From NCBI RefSeq assembly GCF_963678635.1, contig NC_087067.1, forward strand, positions 17,435,018 to 17,499,017: 64,000 nt of DNA, given 5' to 3'. The stretch is from Symsagittifera roscoffensis (taxonomy: Eukaryota; Xenacoelomorpha; Acoela; Convolutidae). This document shows positions 12,410 to 24,583 of this stretch, piece after piece; within the stretch, counting starts at the first letter, position 1, and each line of letters starts with the position of its first letter. Under the pieces are notes generated by a model. The model had not been told where the DNA came from. It searched no databases and saw nothing but the letters and a program-made list of their open reading frames with translations. The position numbers were made by a program, and so were the translations under genes.

Positions 12410-13330
12410 CTCAAATTTGATTCTCAGATTTCCAAGTGGAATAAAACCTCAAAGTATTGACCAGTTTTGGCTTCAGGGCCATCTGTTTTTAGGCCATCTA
12501 TTTTTTTGAAGTTTGAAAATTACAAGTTTAACCTATTGACCCAATTTTACAATAGGTTATTTTCATCTAAAATTTCTAGTCCTAAATGGTTATCCATGTT
12601 CGAAGAAGTTTGGGGCATATGATAATTTCTTTGAAATTCTTAAGTTGCATTTTTTTAAAAAAAAAAGTTGTAGTAGAAATCATTTTTTTTCGGTCTGTTG
12701 CGAGCACTGGAATCTTTCCACTTATTTGTAGGCCATGTTCTTTAGTTTTCGTGAGGCGTTTCAGTTTTTGTGATGTCTATGTTGTTTTGAGATACGTGTT
12801 TTCGAGCTCTTGCATAAGGTTCCATGCTTATATGAACGTTGTCAAAATAAACCCCTTTGCTCTTAGAATTATTTTCTTAGTACCACATATGGTCCTTTTG
12901 AGGTTATCCCAGAAAATAGATGGCGTTAAGTTGATTAATTCTTGGCAGCAGTTTCAGAATGTGTAGGGTTCAAGCTTGCACTTTATTAGAAAACTGCTTT
13001 TCAAAATCGAATCATGACCTAAGAAACTATAAACCTTTGTAACCAATCAATCGAAATCTCTGGTAAATTGGTGAGTCCTTGGATCAACAAATTTCATATT
13101 TGCTTAACTTTTACTGAGAAATTCACCACAGTTGGACTTAGTTAGAAATTTTATTGAGTTTTATCGGAGCAAAGCATCTTGGTTGTCTAAATAGCAATAA
13201 CCTTGTCTTCAAAGCTCCAAAAGGTCAAGAAAAAATATCTTTTAGTTTTCGTAAACTCATTGGAATACCATTTCAAAATTTAATTAACTTCCAGATAGTT
13301 TAATGCTGCAGATTTTGAGTTTTTTGCAAT
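12410..13330. other. Intergenic, no gene seen
   Basis: AT-rich spacer before the protease-homologue gene. One fairly long frame at 12586-12966 is low-complexity, with no recognisable domain or splice context. Confidence 0.5.
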
Positions 13331-13364
13331 TTTATATTATATGTGACATTTTTCCATCAGCAAA

Positions 13365-16300
13365 ATGTCCATGCTGAAGATCTTCTTTGTCTCGTTACTT
13401 TTGGGAGCACTGAAAACCGAAAGCAAGGTGTTTGTTTCCGAGAAGGATCCACGCAATGTCAGGCCGAGAGATGCAATTACTTCATCAATTGTCCGCGGAA
13501 TGCCGGTGAGGGAGAGGCGGATGTTCTTTGTACGCATTCTGTCTCTAGACTCCGATCACTTTTGTGGGGGGACACTGATTGAGTTGCAATGGGTAGTTAC
13601 GGCAGCTCAGTGTGTTTACCATTCACAAGGTTCGACTATGTTTCTATCATCTATGCAAGAGCAAATGGATTAGTTTTTGTGGAATCGGATATCAATTATT
13701 AGCGTTAATGAAACGTTTCGCCCGTCGTTGTGAAAACTGCGCAAAATGCTCCTATCCGTTAATTTTGTTTAAAATTTAACTGCAGAACTTTTTCAAAACA
13801 TGTTTTTTTAAATCTTTTGTTATTGCGAAAATAATTGGATTATTGTAGCTATTCTTTTAGCAACAGGTAGCAAAACTTAGTCGAAATCTGATTAAATAAT
13901 CCTTTATATTGGCTTCTTTTTTTGTTCACTCATCTTTTTGCCGTTTTATCGAATTTTTTCTGCATTTTGCGCTGGACAAGTTTCTCTTGCGGAAAATTTA
14001 TTTTGTCAAATTCCAAACCAAAATTACACCCGTGAACGGGTCAATACAAATACATTTGATTGAAAATCAATGAGTGAAACAGGGTCATTTGTAGTCATTC
14101 TTACATCAACTGACCTTGTTTCCCTCCTAATTTTTGAATCAAATGAATTGACCCGTTTTAAAAGGGTAATTTTGGGTTAAAACTTTTCAAATCAAAAATT
14201 TTGTAATTTTCCAAAAAAAATTATCATCATTTTTTGTTTAAAATTAACCGAAATTTATAAAAACGGGAGTTTGAAGTTTAAGTTGGTTTTATCATGTTAT
14301 TTTGAATCAGCGCTATACAGTGTTGATTTAAATTATCCGGACAAAACGAACAAAATTTGAATTTTCAAACACGTTTTTCTTAAATTGGGTTAAGATTAGA
14401 CAAAAAGTAAAGAGGACAAAAGTTGCTTAGAATTTCACCAGAATTAGTATGGTTCCATTTTTTCTCCGAAATTCTCAACAAAAATTTTACCCCAAAAATG
14501 GGTCATTTTGGCCTTTTTCAATTAATCAAGAATTACGCTGAAACTACTATGTAAATTGATATGAAAATTATATCACAGGAAGCCGCTTACGCAGTTCAAC
14601 AAAGTTTAAGAAGGCTTAAATCTTCAAAAACCAGTTTAAATGAAAAAATTTTTACTTGATAAACAATAAATGTGATTTTTACTACATAAAACTCAGAATC
14701 TATGTTTAAAAATAAATTTTAAACAATTTGCGCAAATTTTTGGAGGTTTAACCCTTCTCAAACATTGTTAAGCTGCGTAAGAGGCTTCCTGTGATATAAT
14801 TTTCTTATCAATTTACAAAGTTGTTTCAGCGTAATTCTTGATTAACTGAAAAAAGCCAAAATGACCCATTTTTGGGGTAAAGTTTTTGTTGAGAATTTCG
14901 GAGAAAAAATGGCACCATACTAATTCTGGTGAAATTCTAAGCAACTTTTGTCCCATTCACTTTTTGTCTAATCTTAACTCAATTTGAGAAAAACGCGTTT
15001 GAAAATTCAAGTTTTGTTCGTTTTGTCCGGATAATTTAAATCAGCACTGTAGAAGCTCGCTCAGTGCAAAATAAAGTGATATCTCGATAAACCGCGAGCG
15101 GACGAGTGAATAACAACGAAATCAGAATAAAAATTACGTCATCAAAATTCGGCAATTTTTTTCTACCTATTGCAAAAAGAATAGCTTCAAAAATCCAAAT
15201 AATAGTGAAACAAGGTGCATGAAAAATGTGTTTCGAAAACACCTCTAGAAACACAAAAATTTCAGGTTTTTAAAATTGAATCATCTTTTCAAATAAATTA
15301 TTCAAACATCAATACTTCGAGGATTTATGATAGCAAGGAGTCATCGACAAAATGCAGACAACCACATAATTTTACCCTCCATTTGCTGAATTTGTCAATA
15401 AAAATAATTATAATATTTATTCACGAAACTGAGAAAATTTTTTGAGATACATTTTTTCGACCCAAAGTATGAGTGGAAAAAAAATAAAATTTTGGTTTAA
15501 AAATAAAACGACAATTGAAAGCAAGGTGTTTGTTTTGAGGTACCGTAAATTGCGAGAAAAAATTCTGTGCAAAATATGAAGAGACGTTTTTGAAAAATCA
15601 AAATTTCCGTTCAAATAATGGACCCATCTGAACAATTTACCTCCTGAATAGACCAATAGAAAAATCTGCACACAGAAATTAAATGACAAATTCAAAAATT
15701 AAGGCCTGCATCTACTATGCTCAAAATTTTTCGGCTGAAAATTTTGTTTCTTAAATGGTGAGTGATCTCCTCCCTAATTTGGTTTATGGGGAGATAGTTC
15801 AGTTGCTTCATGTTTATTTAGGATTTGTAAAATTTTAACCTATACAATAACATGAAGAACGGAATTGTAGAACACTTATCAGTTTTCTTTGACGGAATAC
15901 TACCGCCGCACAATTGATTGGCACTAAAAATATGCCACCTTTTTAACCACAGCCAAACAAATGATTATTTCTTCTGCGCCACAGGCTATTCTTCTAAGTA
16001 AAAACTTCGTTTCGAGCACTCACTTTTTTCCCATGTTCTGCGGTTTGCTTAAAATATTGCATATTTTTGAATTTGTTCCATTCCGCGAACCTTCGAAACA
16101 ATTAACCATTTGTTCAAAACCTCCACTGACAATTAACGTGTATTCATTTTGACCATCTGTCGTCGCGGTTCCGGTTTGCTGTTTTTTTTTTCACGGCTAT
16201 TTTGAGTTTTGGTTTTCATTTCATCTACTTAAAAAGAAACTGTTCAAATTTAATTGATATACTAAGTACCAACATTTTTATCAGATAAAAAGACTCTCAG

Positions 16301-19300
16301 TGAGTGATTTGAATCATAATCAAACTAAACTTTTTTTTTGCTCATTTTATATTGAACGCGAAAAGTGCCAACATTACAAGTTTTTTCCGTATCTTTTTTT
16401 TTGCAGTACGAGGCCAAACTGTGCACTGGATAGGTGCACAATTTTGTGTCGGTATGTTCCTGGATTCCAGAGACAAGTCTTAAACTTGGTAAAACTTTGT
16501 CGGAACGAACAAAGAGAATGAAATAACAAAAGAAGAATAAAAGGAGCGTCCTTGTTGCGGAATCCGCTCACAAATTACTCAGTTTGGCCTTGTAATGTGT
16601 TTCTGAGAAAAAAATGCTGTGAAAAACATGGAAATACAATATTTGAAAATTGGAAATTGTGTTTTAAAAAAGTCTCATGTGAGGTACCGTATAGACCAAT
16701 AGAAAAATAGACCAATAGAAAAATCTGCACACAGAAATTAAATGACAAATTCAAAAATTAAGGCCTGCATCTACTATGCTCAAAATTTTTCGGCTGAAAA
16801 TTTTGTTTCTTAAATGGTGAGTGATCTCCTCCCTAATTTGGTTTATGGGGAGATAGTTCAGTTGCTTCATGTTTATTTAGGATTTGTAAAATTTTAACCT
16901 ATACAATAACATGAAGAACGGAATTGTAGAACACTTATCAGTTTTCTTTGACGGAATACTACCGCCGCACAATTGATTGGCACTAAAAATATGCCACCTT
17001 TTTAACCACAGCCAAACAAATGATTATTTCTTCTGCGCCACAGGCTATTCTTCTAAGTAAAAACTTCGTTTCGAGCACTCACTTTTTTCCCATGTTCTGC
17101 GGTTTGCTTAAAATATTGCATATTTTTGAATTTGTTCCATTCCGCGAACCTTCGAAACAATTAACCATTTGTTCAAAACCTCCACTGACAATTAACGTGT
17201 ATTCATTTTGACCATCTGTCGTCGCGGTTCCGGTTTGCTGTTTTTTTTTTTCACGGCTATTTTGAGTTTTGGTTTTCATTTCATCTACTTAAAAAGAAAC
17301 TGTTCAAATTTAATTGATATACTAAGTACCAACATTTTTATCAGATAAAAAGACTCTCAGTGAGTGATTTGAATCATAATCAAACTAAACTTTTTTTTTG
17401 CTCATTTTATATTGAACGCGAAAAGTGCCAACATTACAAGTTTTTTCCGTATCTTTTTTTTGCAGTACGAGGCCAAACTGTGCACTGGATAGGTGCACAA
17501 TTTTGTGTCGGTATGTTCCTGGATTCCAGAGACAAGTCTTAAAACTTGGTAAAACTTTGTCGGAACGAACAAAGAGAATGAAATAACAAAAGAAGAATAA
17601 AAGGAGCGTCCTTGTTGCGGAATCCGCTCACAAATTACTCAGTTTGGCCTTGTAATGTGCTTCTGAGAAAAAAATGCTGTGAAAAACATGGAAATACAAT
17701 ATTTGAAAATTGGAAATTGTGTTTTAAAAAAGTCTCATGTGAACAATTTATCCCCTGAATACGCCAATAGAACAATCTCCCCTGAAATTAAATGGCAAAT
17801 TCAAGAAGTAAGGCCTGCATATTGTATGCTAAAATCTGATTGGCTGAAAAGTATTACTTTTAATCAGGTGAACAATCTCCTCCCTTATTTGAGGGAAAAG
17901 ATTGTTCACTTGGTCCAAATGAAATAGCGGTGTTCCATATCCCGAGAGCGTGTCTTCACTTCAGCCAAAATGCCGAAGGCTCGATGCCCAGTATGAATTC
18001 AAGCATAAAGCAGCATCTGCCAGCTCAGAAAATAACAAAGTTAGGCTCAGTGTAGTTTCTAGTCAGCGGAACAAACCGACTTCTACCCCAAGAGGTGAAC
18101 AGCTTGTATTTAGATTCAATGCCTCGTTGATATGACCTTGATACTTGAATAAATTTAACGCTTTCATTATTTTAGATTTGTTTTTAGTTGAAAACATCAG
18201 CGTCGAGGTGAAGGATTTTTCGGAACCCCTGCTGGTCGATGATTCTATTAGTCGATTCAACTTTGTCGCCCAAGTTTTCTTTCCTCCAGGGTAAGCGAAT
18301 TATTAGTCATCATTAGTCATCAAGGTGAATTGTGTTTACTTAAGTGTTATTCCTTGTAAATAAAGGGAGATTGGTAACAAAAAATATTTGTCCCAGATCA
18401 ACACACACAGAATGACTTTAATTTGTTACTCCAAATTAAAAACCACACTTTTTGCGGCTACTTAATATTAACAAAATGTGCAAATAGAATATCAGCTTTA
18501 AAAGGCCACAATTTACTAAAATTTAATTTTTGTGCCCAGTGCGTAATTGTGACATGATCTAAAATAATTTCTAAACTATAGTGGAGTTTAATCTACTCTG
18601 CTAACCAGTCAATTAATGCATTGCATGCTGCTCTTGGATGCATTCTGCTATTGGATGTGTTCTGCTCTTGGATGCGTTCTGCTATTGGATGCGTTCTGCT
18701 CTCGAGCCCCCGAAAGCGAACGTTTCTGAACCGTGACAGAAATTAATAATCGAACACGAAAACAAATTCCAAAAACGAAAACAAACGCCAAAAACAAAAA
18801 CAAAGTTTAAACTCAACAAATTGAAATTCGATCAGCACAAAAGCTGTAATTTCTAAAACTGTGTCATTCATCTCGGATAATTTCTTTGTTCTGCTATTTT
18901 TTTTTTTTCATATAGGCATCATTATTTTAAAAAATTTAATACAAATCTATGCACTACACCACATGAACCACGGAACCAGATCTTGATTGCCAGGAGACAA
19001 TTAGGCTTGCAAATTTTTGAAAAAAATTGATATGATATATGTAGACGCAGCGAAGCAGAAGTGGTTTTTTCTCCAGACGAATTTCGACTTTTTAACTGGC
19101 TTTTGATTTTTGAAGAAATTTTTTAATAAATAATTAAAAACATGGGTTCTCTGAGCTTAAAATCAAAACAATAACTGTGGCAATTTTGTGCAAAATACAA
19201 CGTTACGCGATTTAAAAGTGAGACTAAGCTGAACAGTTTGGAATAAATAGTTTAAGCTAATTAATAAATTTTTGTCAACACGTTGCGTAAACTAAAGTTA

Positions 19301-22300
19301 ATCCAACTCAAAACTGATTCCAAATTTGGTCTTTCACCCTACGCGTAGCAAGGGTGTTGCAAGACGGTATTAGGTTTTTCTCCCGCAATTTTTTTTCCAG
19401 AATTTGTACCCAAAAATGTTTCACATGTTTTAGTTGCTTTATTATAAATTCAAATTTAAGAAGAATTATGCGCATTTGGCGCAGTGTTTAAACTCATGCT
19501 TGAAGCAACAAAGCCTGCGAATTTGGCGTAGTCCTGTCTGCAAACTGAAGCTTTTCGGCTGCTTTGGACAATCGTCTCTCTGCTTATTTTAACCGCTTAA
19601 ATCCCATGGAAAAGTATTTTTTGAATGTTTGCTTTTTTCTAGCCTTCCCAGCGCTTTTCGTTGAATTTCTAGAAGTGAAGATCGTTTTTTTAAGATTTTT
19701 GGTTTTTTTTGCAATTTTTTTCTTCAGTTTTTGATTTGTCTTCCAATGTTCTTCTAAACGTAGTCATTCGTTTTATTTGCAAGTGTTGCGCAGCTCAATT
19801 CGCCTCCGTATGAAACTCAACCGTTATTTTGTATGAAAACATGCATATAGAATATCAGCTTTAAAAGGCCACAGTTAACTAAAATTTTATTTTTGTGCCC
19901 ATTGCGTAATTGTGACATGATCTAAAATAATTTCTAAACTGTAGTGGAATTTAATCTACTCTGCTAACCAGTCAATTAATGCATGCTGCGCTTGGATGCG
20001 TTCTGCTCTTGGATGCGTTCTGCTCTTGGATGCGTTCTGCTCTCGAGCCCCCGAAAGCAAACGTTTCTGAACCGTGACAGAAATTAATAATGGAACATGA
20101 AAACAAATTCCAAAAACGAAAACAAACGTCAAAAACAAAAAGAAAGTTTGAAACACAACGAATTGAAACTTGATCAGCACAAAATGGACCAGCACAAAAG
20201 CTGTAATTTCTAAAACTGGGTCATTCATCTAGGATAATTTCTTGATTATGCTATTTTTTTTTCATATAGTCATCATTATTTTAAAAAATTTAAAACAAAT
20301 CTATGCATTACACAACATGAGCCACGGAAACAGATCTTGATTGCCAGGAGACAATTAGGCTTGCAAATTAAAAAAACTTCTTATGATATATGTAGACGCA
20401 GCAAAGAAGAAGTGGTTTTTTGTCTCCAGATGAATTTCGATTTTTTTAACTGGCTTTTGATATTTGTAGAAATTGTTAATAAATAATTGAAAACATGGAT
20501 TCTCTGAGCTTTAAATCAAAACAATAACTGTGGCAATTTTGTGCAAAATACAACGTTACGCGATTTAAAAGTGGGACTACGCTGAACAGTTTGGAATAAA
20601 TAGTTTGCGCTCATTAATAAATTTTTGTCAACACGTTGCGTAAACTAAAGTTAATCCAACTCAAAACTGATTCCAAATTTGGTCTTTCACCCTACGCGTA
20701 GCAAGGGTGTTGCAAGACGGTATTAGGTTTTTCTCCCGCAATTTTTTTTCCAGAATTTGTACCCGAAAATGTTTCACATTTTTTAGTTGCTTTATTATAA
20801 ATTCAAATTTAAGAAGAATTATGCGCATTTGGCGCAGTGTTTAAACTCATGCTTGAAGCAACAAAGCCTGCCAATTTGGCGTACTCCTGTTTGCAAACTG
20901 AAGCTTTTCGGCTGCTTTAGACAATCGTCTCTTTGCTTATTTTAACCGCTTAAATCCCATGGAAAAGTATTTTTTGATTGTTCGCTTTTTTCTAGCCTTC
21001 CCAGCGCTTTTCGTTGAATTTCTAGAAGTGAAGATTGTTTTTTTAAGATTTTTGGTTTTTTTTGCAATTTTTTTGTTTCAGTTTTTGATTTGTCTTCCAA
21101 TGTTCTTCTAAACGTAGTCATTCGTTTTATTTGCAAGTGTTGCGCAGCTCAATTCGCCTCCGTATGAAACTCAACCGTTATTTTGTATGAAAACATGCAT
21201 ATAGAATATCAGCTTTAAAAGGCCACAGTTAACTAAAATTTTATGTTTGTGCCCATTGCGTAATTGTGACATGATCTAAAATAATTTCTAAACTGTAGTG
21301 GAATTTAATCTACTCTGCTAACCAGTCAATTAATGCATGCTGCTCTTGGATGCGTTCTGCTCTTGGATGCGTTCTGCTCTTGGATGCGTTCTGCTCTCGA
21401 GCCCCCGAAAGCGAACGTTTCTGAACCGTGACAGAAATTAATAATGGAACACGAAAACAAATTCCAAAAACGAAAACAAGCGTCAAAAACAAAAAGAAAG
21501 TTTGAAACACAACGAATTGAAACTTGATCAGCACAAAATGGACCAGCACAAAAGCTGTAATTTCTAAAACTGGGTCATTCATCTAGGATAATTTCTTGAT
21601 TATGCTATTTTTTTTTCATATAGTCATCATTATTTTAAAAAATTTAAAACAAATCTATGCATTACACAACATGAGCAACGGAACCAGATCTTGATTGCCA
21701 GGAGACAATTAGGCTTGCAAATTAAAAAAATCTTATGATATTATGAAGAAGAAGTAGTTTTTTCTCCAGACGAATTTCGACTTTTTAACTGGCTTTTGAT
21801 TTTTGAAGAAATTTTTTAATAAATAATTAAAAACATGGATTCTCTGAGCTTAAAATCAAAACAATAACTGTGGCAATTTTGTGCAAATTACAAAGTTACG
21901 TGATTTAAATGTGGGACTACGCTGAACAGTTTGGAACAAATAGTTTGCGCTTTTTAATAAATTTTTGTTAACACGTTGCGTAAACTAAAGTTAATCCAAC
22001 TCAAAACTGATTCCAAATTTTGTCTTTAACCCTACGCGTAGCAAGGGTGTTGCAAGACGGTATTAGACTTTTCTCCCGCAATTTTTTTTTCCAGAATTTG
22101 TACCCGAAAATGTTTCACATGTTTTAGTTGCTCTATTATAAATTCAATTTTAAGAAGAATTATGCGCTTTTGGCGCAGTGTTTAAACTCATGCTTGAAGC
22201 AACAAAACCTGCGACTTCGGCTTAGTCCTGTTTGCAAACTGAAGCTTTTCGGCTGCTTTAGACAATCGTCTCTCTGCTTATTTTAGCCGCTTAAATCCCA

Positions 22301-23744
22301 TGGAAAGATATTTTTTGATTGTTTGCTTCTTTCTAGCCTTCCGAGAGCTTTTCGTTGAATTTCTAAAAGTGAAGATCGTTTTTTAAGATTTTTGGTTTTT
22401 TTTGCAATTTTTTTTCTTCAGTTTTTGATTTGTCTTCCAATGTTCTTCTAATCGTAGTCATTCGTTTTATTTGCAAGTGTTGCGCAGCTCATATTCGCCT
22501 CCGTATGAAACTCAACCGATATTTTGTATGAAAACTACTAGACATCTATCTTAGAGGACAATCGAAAGATACCAGCAGGCTGGCTTACATCTTTATAAAT
22601 CTCCATACATATACTGACTGAAAATTCCTATTATGATCGCAAAACTTTATGTTAGCCGCTACGCCGCCTAATCGTTTATAATTCTCGACTTATTTTCAAT
22701 TCAATTCAGCAACTTTTGAATTTTTCAGAAAAATGATTTTTGATGTCCGTTTTTTGATATATTTTGAAAGTTACGCCTTCGACATGAAAATCACATAAAA
22801 ATTAACGATGCATAACTAACGGTATGACAAAAAACAATTAAACTGAGAAAAAAAGTAAAAGTGTTTATTTGGCGATAGTTTTGAAAGGCATAAATTTTAA
22901 ATAAAATTATTTGAAAATTATTAAATACTCAAGTAGCTCCAAAACTGTTTTTCTTGAAACTTGAAATTTTTTTTGGTTGTATCGACATGTAAGCTGTGAT
23001 GTTGCTTTTTTTATTCCGATAAACTGATAAAATTAACTTAGTAATAGTTCTAAAAACGAATAAGATTCTGACACTGCGGCACGACAAAACTGCATAATTT
23101 TTGAAAAAGCTTAGTATGTTTTTTTAGGTATTTTACCTTTATGAATGGAATCAAAACGACTCCTCATCAAAACTTTGAAAAAAGCTTATCCTATAAAGTG
23201 CATATGTCAAGCATTCAATCATAAAATGAGCGATATTTAACTTTGTTTCAGGTTGCAAATAGATGAAAATTTCCTGCCTCGATATGACATTGCGCTTCTT
23301 AAACTTAGCAGTCCTGTGCGTGGCCAGTTTGAACTAATTGACCTCTGCAGTCGGAAAATAGGCGGGTGGCAACCTTTAGGGGCTATGGGCCTCGGGGCCA
23401 TTTCCGGCCAGACTTTTGAACTCCCCGATACTTTGCTAGAAACTGTTTTCCACGAAACCTATTTCCAATCTACAAATGTGTTTAACATGAGATTCTGTAA
23501 AGAGTATAATGTTTGCACTGAAAATTTGTTTCATGGCTCCAATATGTGCGCTATGGACCAAGGCGGGCCATTAGTGACCTACTACTGTGAGACATTTGTG
23601 CCTCAATGTTTGTATGGCGTGGCTAGTTTTTACTTGTCCAAAAATGGACATCCGAGGGACGCTTGCAATGGTGGCAGTACATTCACTAGTATTCCTTATT
23701 TTTACGAATGGATCAAAAACACGATTTACTCGAACGATGGATGA
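13365..23744 (+). CDS. Secreted serine-protease homologue (inactive trypsin fold)
   Basis: Exons are 13365-13629, then a 45-nt exon present twice (16407-16451 and 17466-17510), 18188-18290, and 23252-23744 (TGA); phases 1,1,1,2 all match. The ATG at 13365 opens a signal peptide (MSMLKIFFVSLLLGAL). An IVRG stands where trypsins have IVGG, but Ser-Ser precedes it, so the usual Arg activation site is missing. CGG is kept, but TAAHC is TAAQC (His57 to Gln). The Asp motif RYDIALL is kept. GDSGG is MDQGG, so Ser195 is Gln and the oxyanion Gly193 is Met. The conserved Cys and Trp positions of the fold (MCAMD, DACNGG, WI near the C-terminus) remain. It should fold and be secreted but cannot cut by the usual mechanism. 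Such homologues act elsewhere as cofactors or binding proteins; the role here is unknown. Confidence 0.85.
14317..15049. mobile_element. Tc1/mariner-like fold-back element, complete
   Basis: TA dinucleotides at 14315-14316 and 15050-15051 flank ends reading CAGTGTTGATTTAAATT and AATTTAAATCAGCACTG. The inverted repeat continues inward for about 280 bp per arm with scattered mismatches, around a short AT-rich centre. There is no transposase. CAGTG ends and a TA target are typical of Tc1/mariner. It lies in intron 1 of the protease homologue. Confidence 0.85.
16407..16451 (+). CDS. Duplicated exon, copy 1, of the serine-protease homologue
   Basis: A 45-nt, phase 1-1 exon between tttttttttgcag and gtatgt. 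It encodes the strand after the His loop (VRGQTVHWIGAQFCV). Its nucleotides are identical to copy 2. Because it is in-phase at both ends, either copy, or both, can be spliced without shifting the frame. Confidence 0.75.
17466..17510 (+). CDS. Duplicated exon, copy 2, of the serine-protease homologue
   Basis: The same 45 nt with the same splice sites; its T-run before the acceptor is one base shorter. It is the copy nearer the downstream exon at 18188. Confidence 0.75.
17868..17909. repeat. Short hairpin
   Basis: gtgaacaatctcctccc pairs with gggaaaagattgttcac across an 8-nt loop, with mismatches near the loop. It sits in the diverged third repeat, just after the exon-bearing tandem duplication. 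Confidence 0.6.
18484..22535. repeat. Three tandem copies of a 1.35-kb unit
   Basis: Units start at about 18484, 19847 and 21201 (each at 'atagaatatcagctttaaaa') and run 1363, 1354 and about 1335 bp. Each has an inner array of 3-4 copies of a 17-bp motif, gctcttggatgcgttct, near its start and an R1-type repeat in its second half. Copies 2 and 3 are the most alike. The array lies in the last intron of the protease homologue. An open frame repeated in each unit (minus strand) has no recognisable domain. Confidence 0.95.
22536..23250. other. Rest of last intron, nothing seen
   Basis: AT-rich single-copy-looking sequence up to the acceptor 'ctttgtttcag' at 23241-23251. No feature is supported. 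Confidence 0.4.
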
Positions 23745-24006
23745 ACGAGTCCAAACTTCTTGTTTATTGGAATCTTTGTTTTAAGAATCAGAAAGCTGTA
23801 AGTTTTAATTCAAACTTTCACAGATATCTTTTTATATTAGAGGCATTTCTATACATAAGTTTAGATTTAGTAGAAAAAAAAACATTTTTCTAGATCAAAA
23901 CAACTATTTGTTGGGCGAATGTAATTAATCACTTTCAAAAAGCAATTTGAATATTCACAGTGTCTCTTTTGAGCCCAAACACGGTTGCTTCTATTACAAT
24001 TAGAGT

Positions 24007-24012
24007 AAATAA
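24007..24012 (+). promoter_or_regulatory. Candidate poly(A) signal
   Basis: AATAAA 263 bp after the stop codon of the protease homologue. In AT-rich DNA such a hexamer is common, so this is only a candidate. Confidence 0.3.
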
Positions 24013-24583
24013 ATGTAATTTGAAGCATTTTTCTTAAGATATACAGAAAGAAGTTCAGCTTCTCCCTTAAAAAAGTGTTCCCATTCATTTGCAGCCAGTG
24101 TCAGCTGTAAACAAGCGAAGTCCATTAACCCTCCACCACTTTCATATAAAATAACCGCTTTTTTGCGCTACTTTTCCCGGTCGAAGTGTTCACTTCATTT
24201 TTCGACCATCTGGAACAAAATTCGGTGTTTTGAGCTTCTCGGCTAATTTCTGGCATATTTTGACTTTCTTGACACAATGTAAATTGCTTCATCGTTGGAC
24301 CCAAGCAAGATATATTTTGAACTTGCCGGCCAAATTCGTTGATGTTTCGACTGCCTCGACAGATGAAACTGTGCTCCACCTCGTTCGACCCAAGTCAGAT
24401 CAATTTCTACCGTCTTGGCTATTTTGTGTGCTTTTTTACAGCCCGACTAAAATGTGTTTGATCGATTCAAGTTACATATAAATCTAAAATTTTGACATAG
24501 CAACTCTATGTTACAACCTTTGCGACAAAAACTATTAATTTCTAGGCAAAAGTTTCAATTCTGTTTCAAAACCCGGTGGTTTA

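Larger units (their letters stand above)
15649..17743. repeat. 1.06-kb tandem duplication carrying a coding exon
   Basis: 15649-16683 and 16708-17743 are nearly identical, at an offset of 1059 bp with one or two single-base indels in T or A runs. The 24-bp junction repeats 'tagaccaatagaaaaa'. Each copy holds a complete 45-nt protease exon with its own polypyrimidine tract, AG and GT. A third, much more diverged partial copy of the unit start follows at about 17741-17860. Confidence 0.95.

Noticed and set aside
12586-12966. 126-codon plus-strand frame
   Set aside because: Hydrophobic low-complexity translation of T-rich DNA, with no family resemblance.
13354-13364. Trans-splice acceptor (tttttccatcag just before the first ATG)
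   Set aside because: The motif fits a spliced leader acceptor or a 5' UTR intron equally well. Without transcript ends it cannot be called.
17965-18091. Possible extra exon of the protease homologue (reads VRLSVVSSQRNKPTSTPR, good GT donor)
   Set aside because: No acceptor with the required phase 1 fits. Joining the 45-nt exon straight to 18188 keeps phase and gives a normal trypsin-fold spacing.
19956-21582. 90-codon minus-strand frame conserved in the 1.35-kb units
   Set aside because: The C-terminal half translates the 17-bp mini-repeat and the rest is low-complexity. It is interrupted in unit 1.
18484-22535. CRISPR array
   Set aside because: Units are 1.35 kb with 17-bp tandem inner repeats lacking unique spacers, in a eukaryotic intron.
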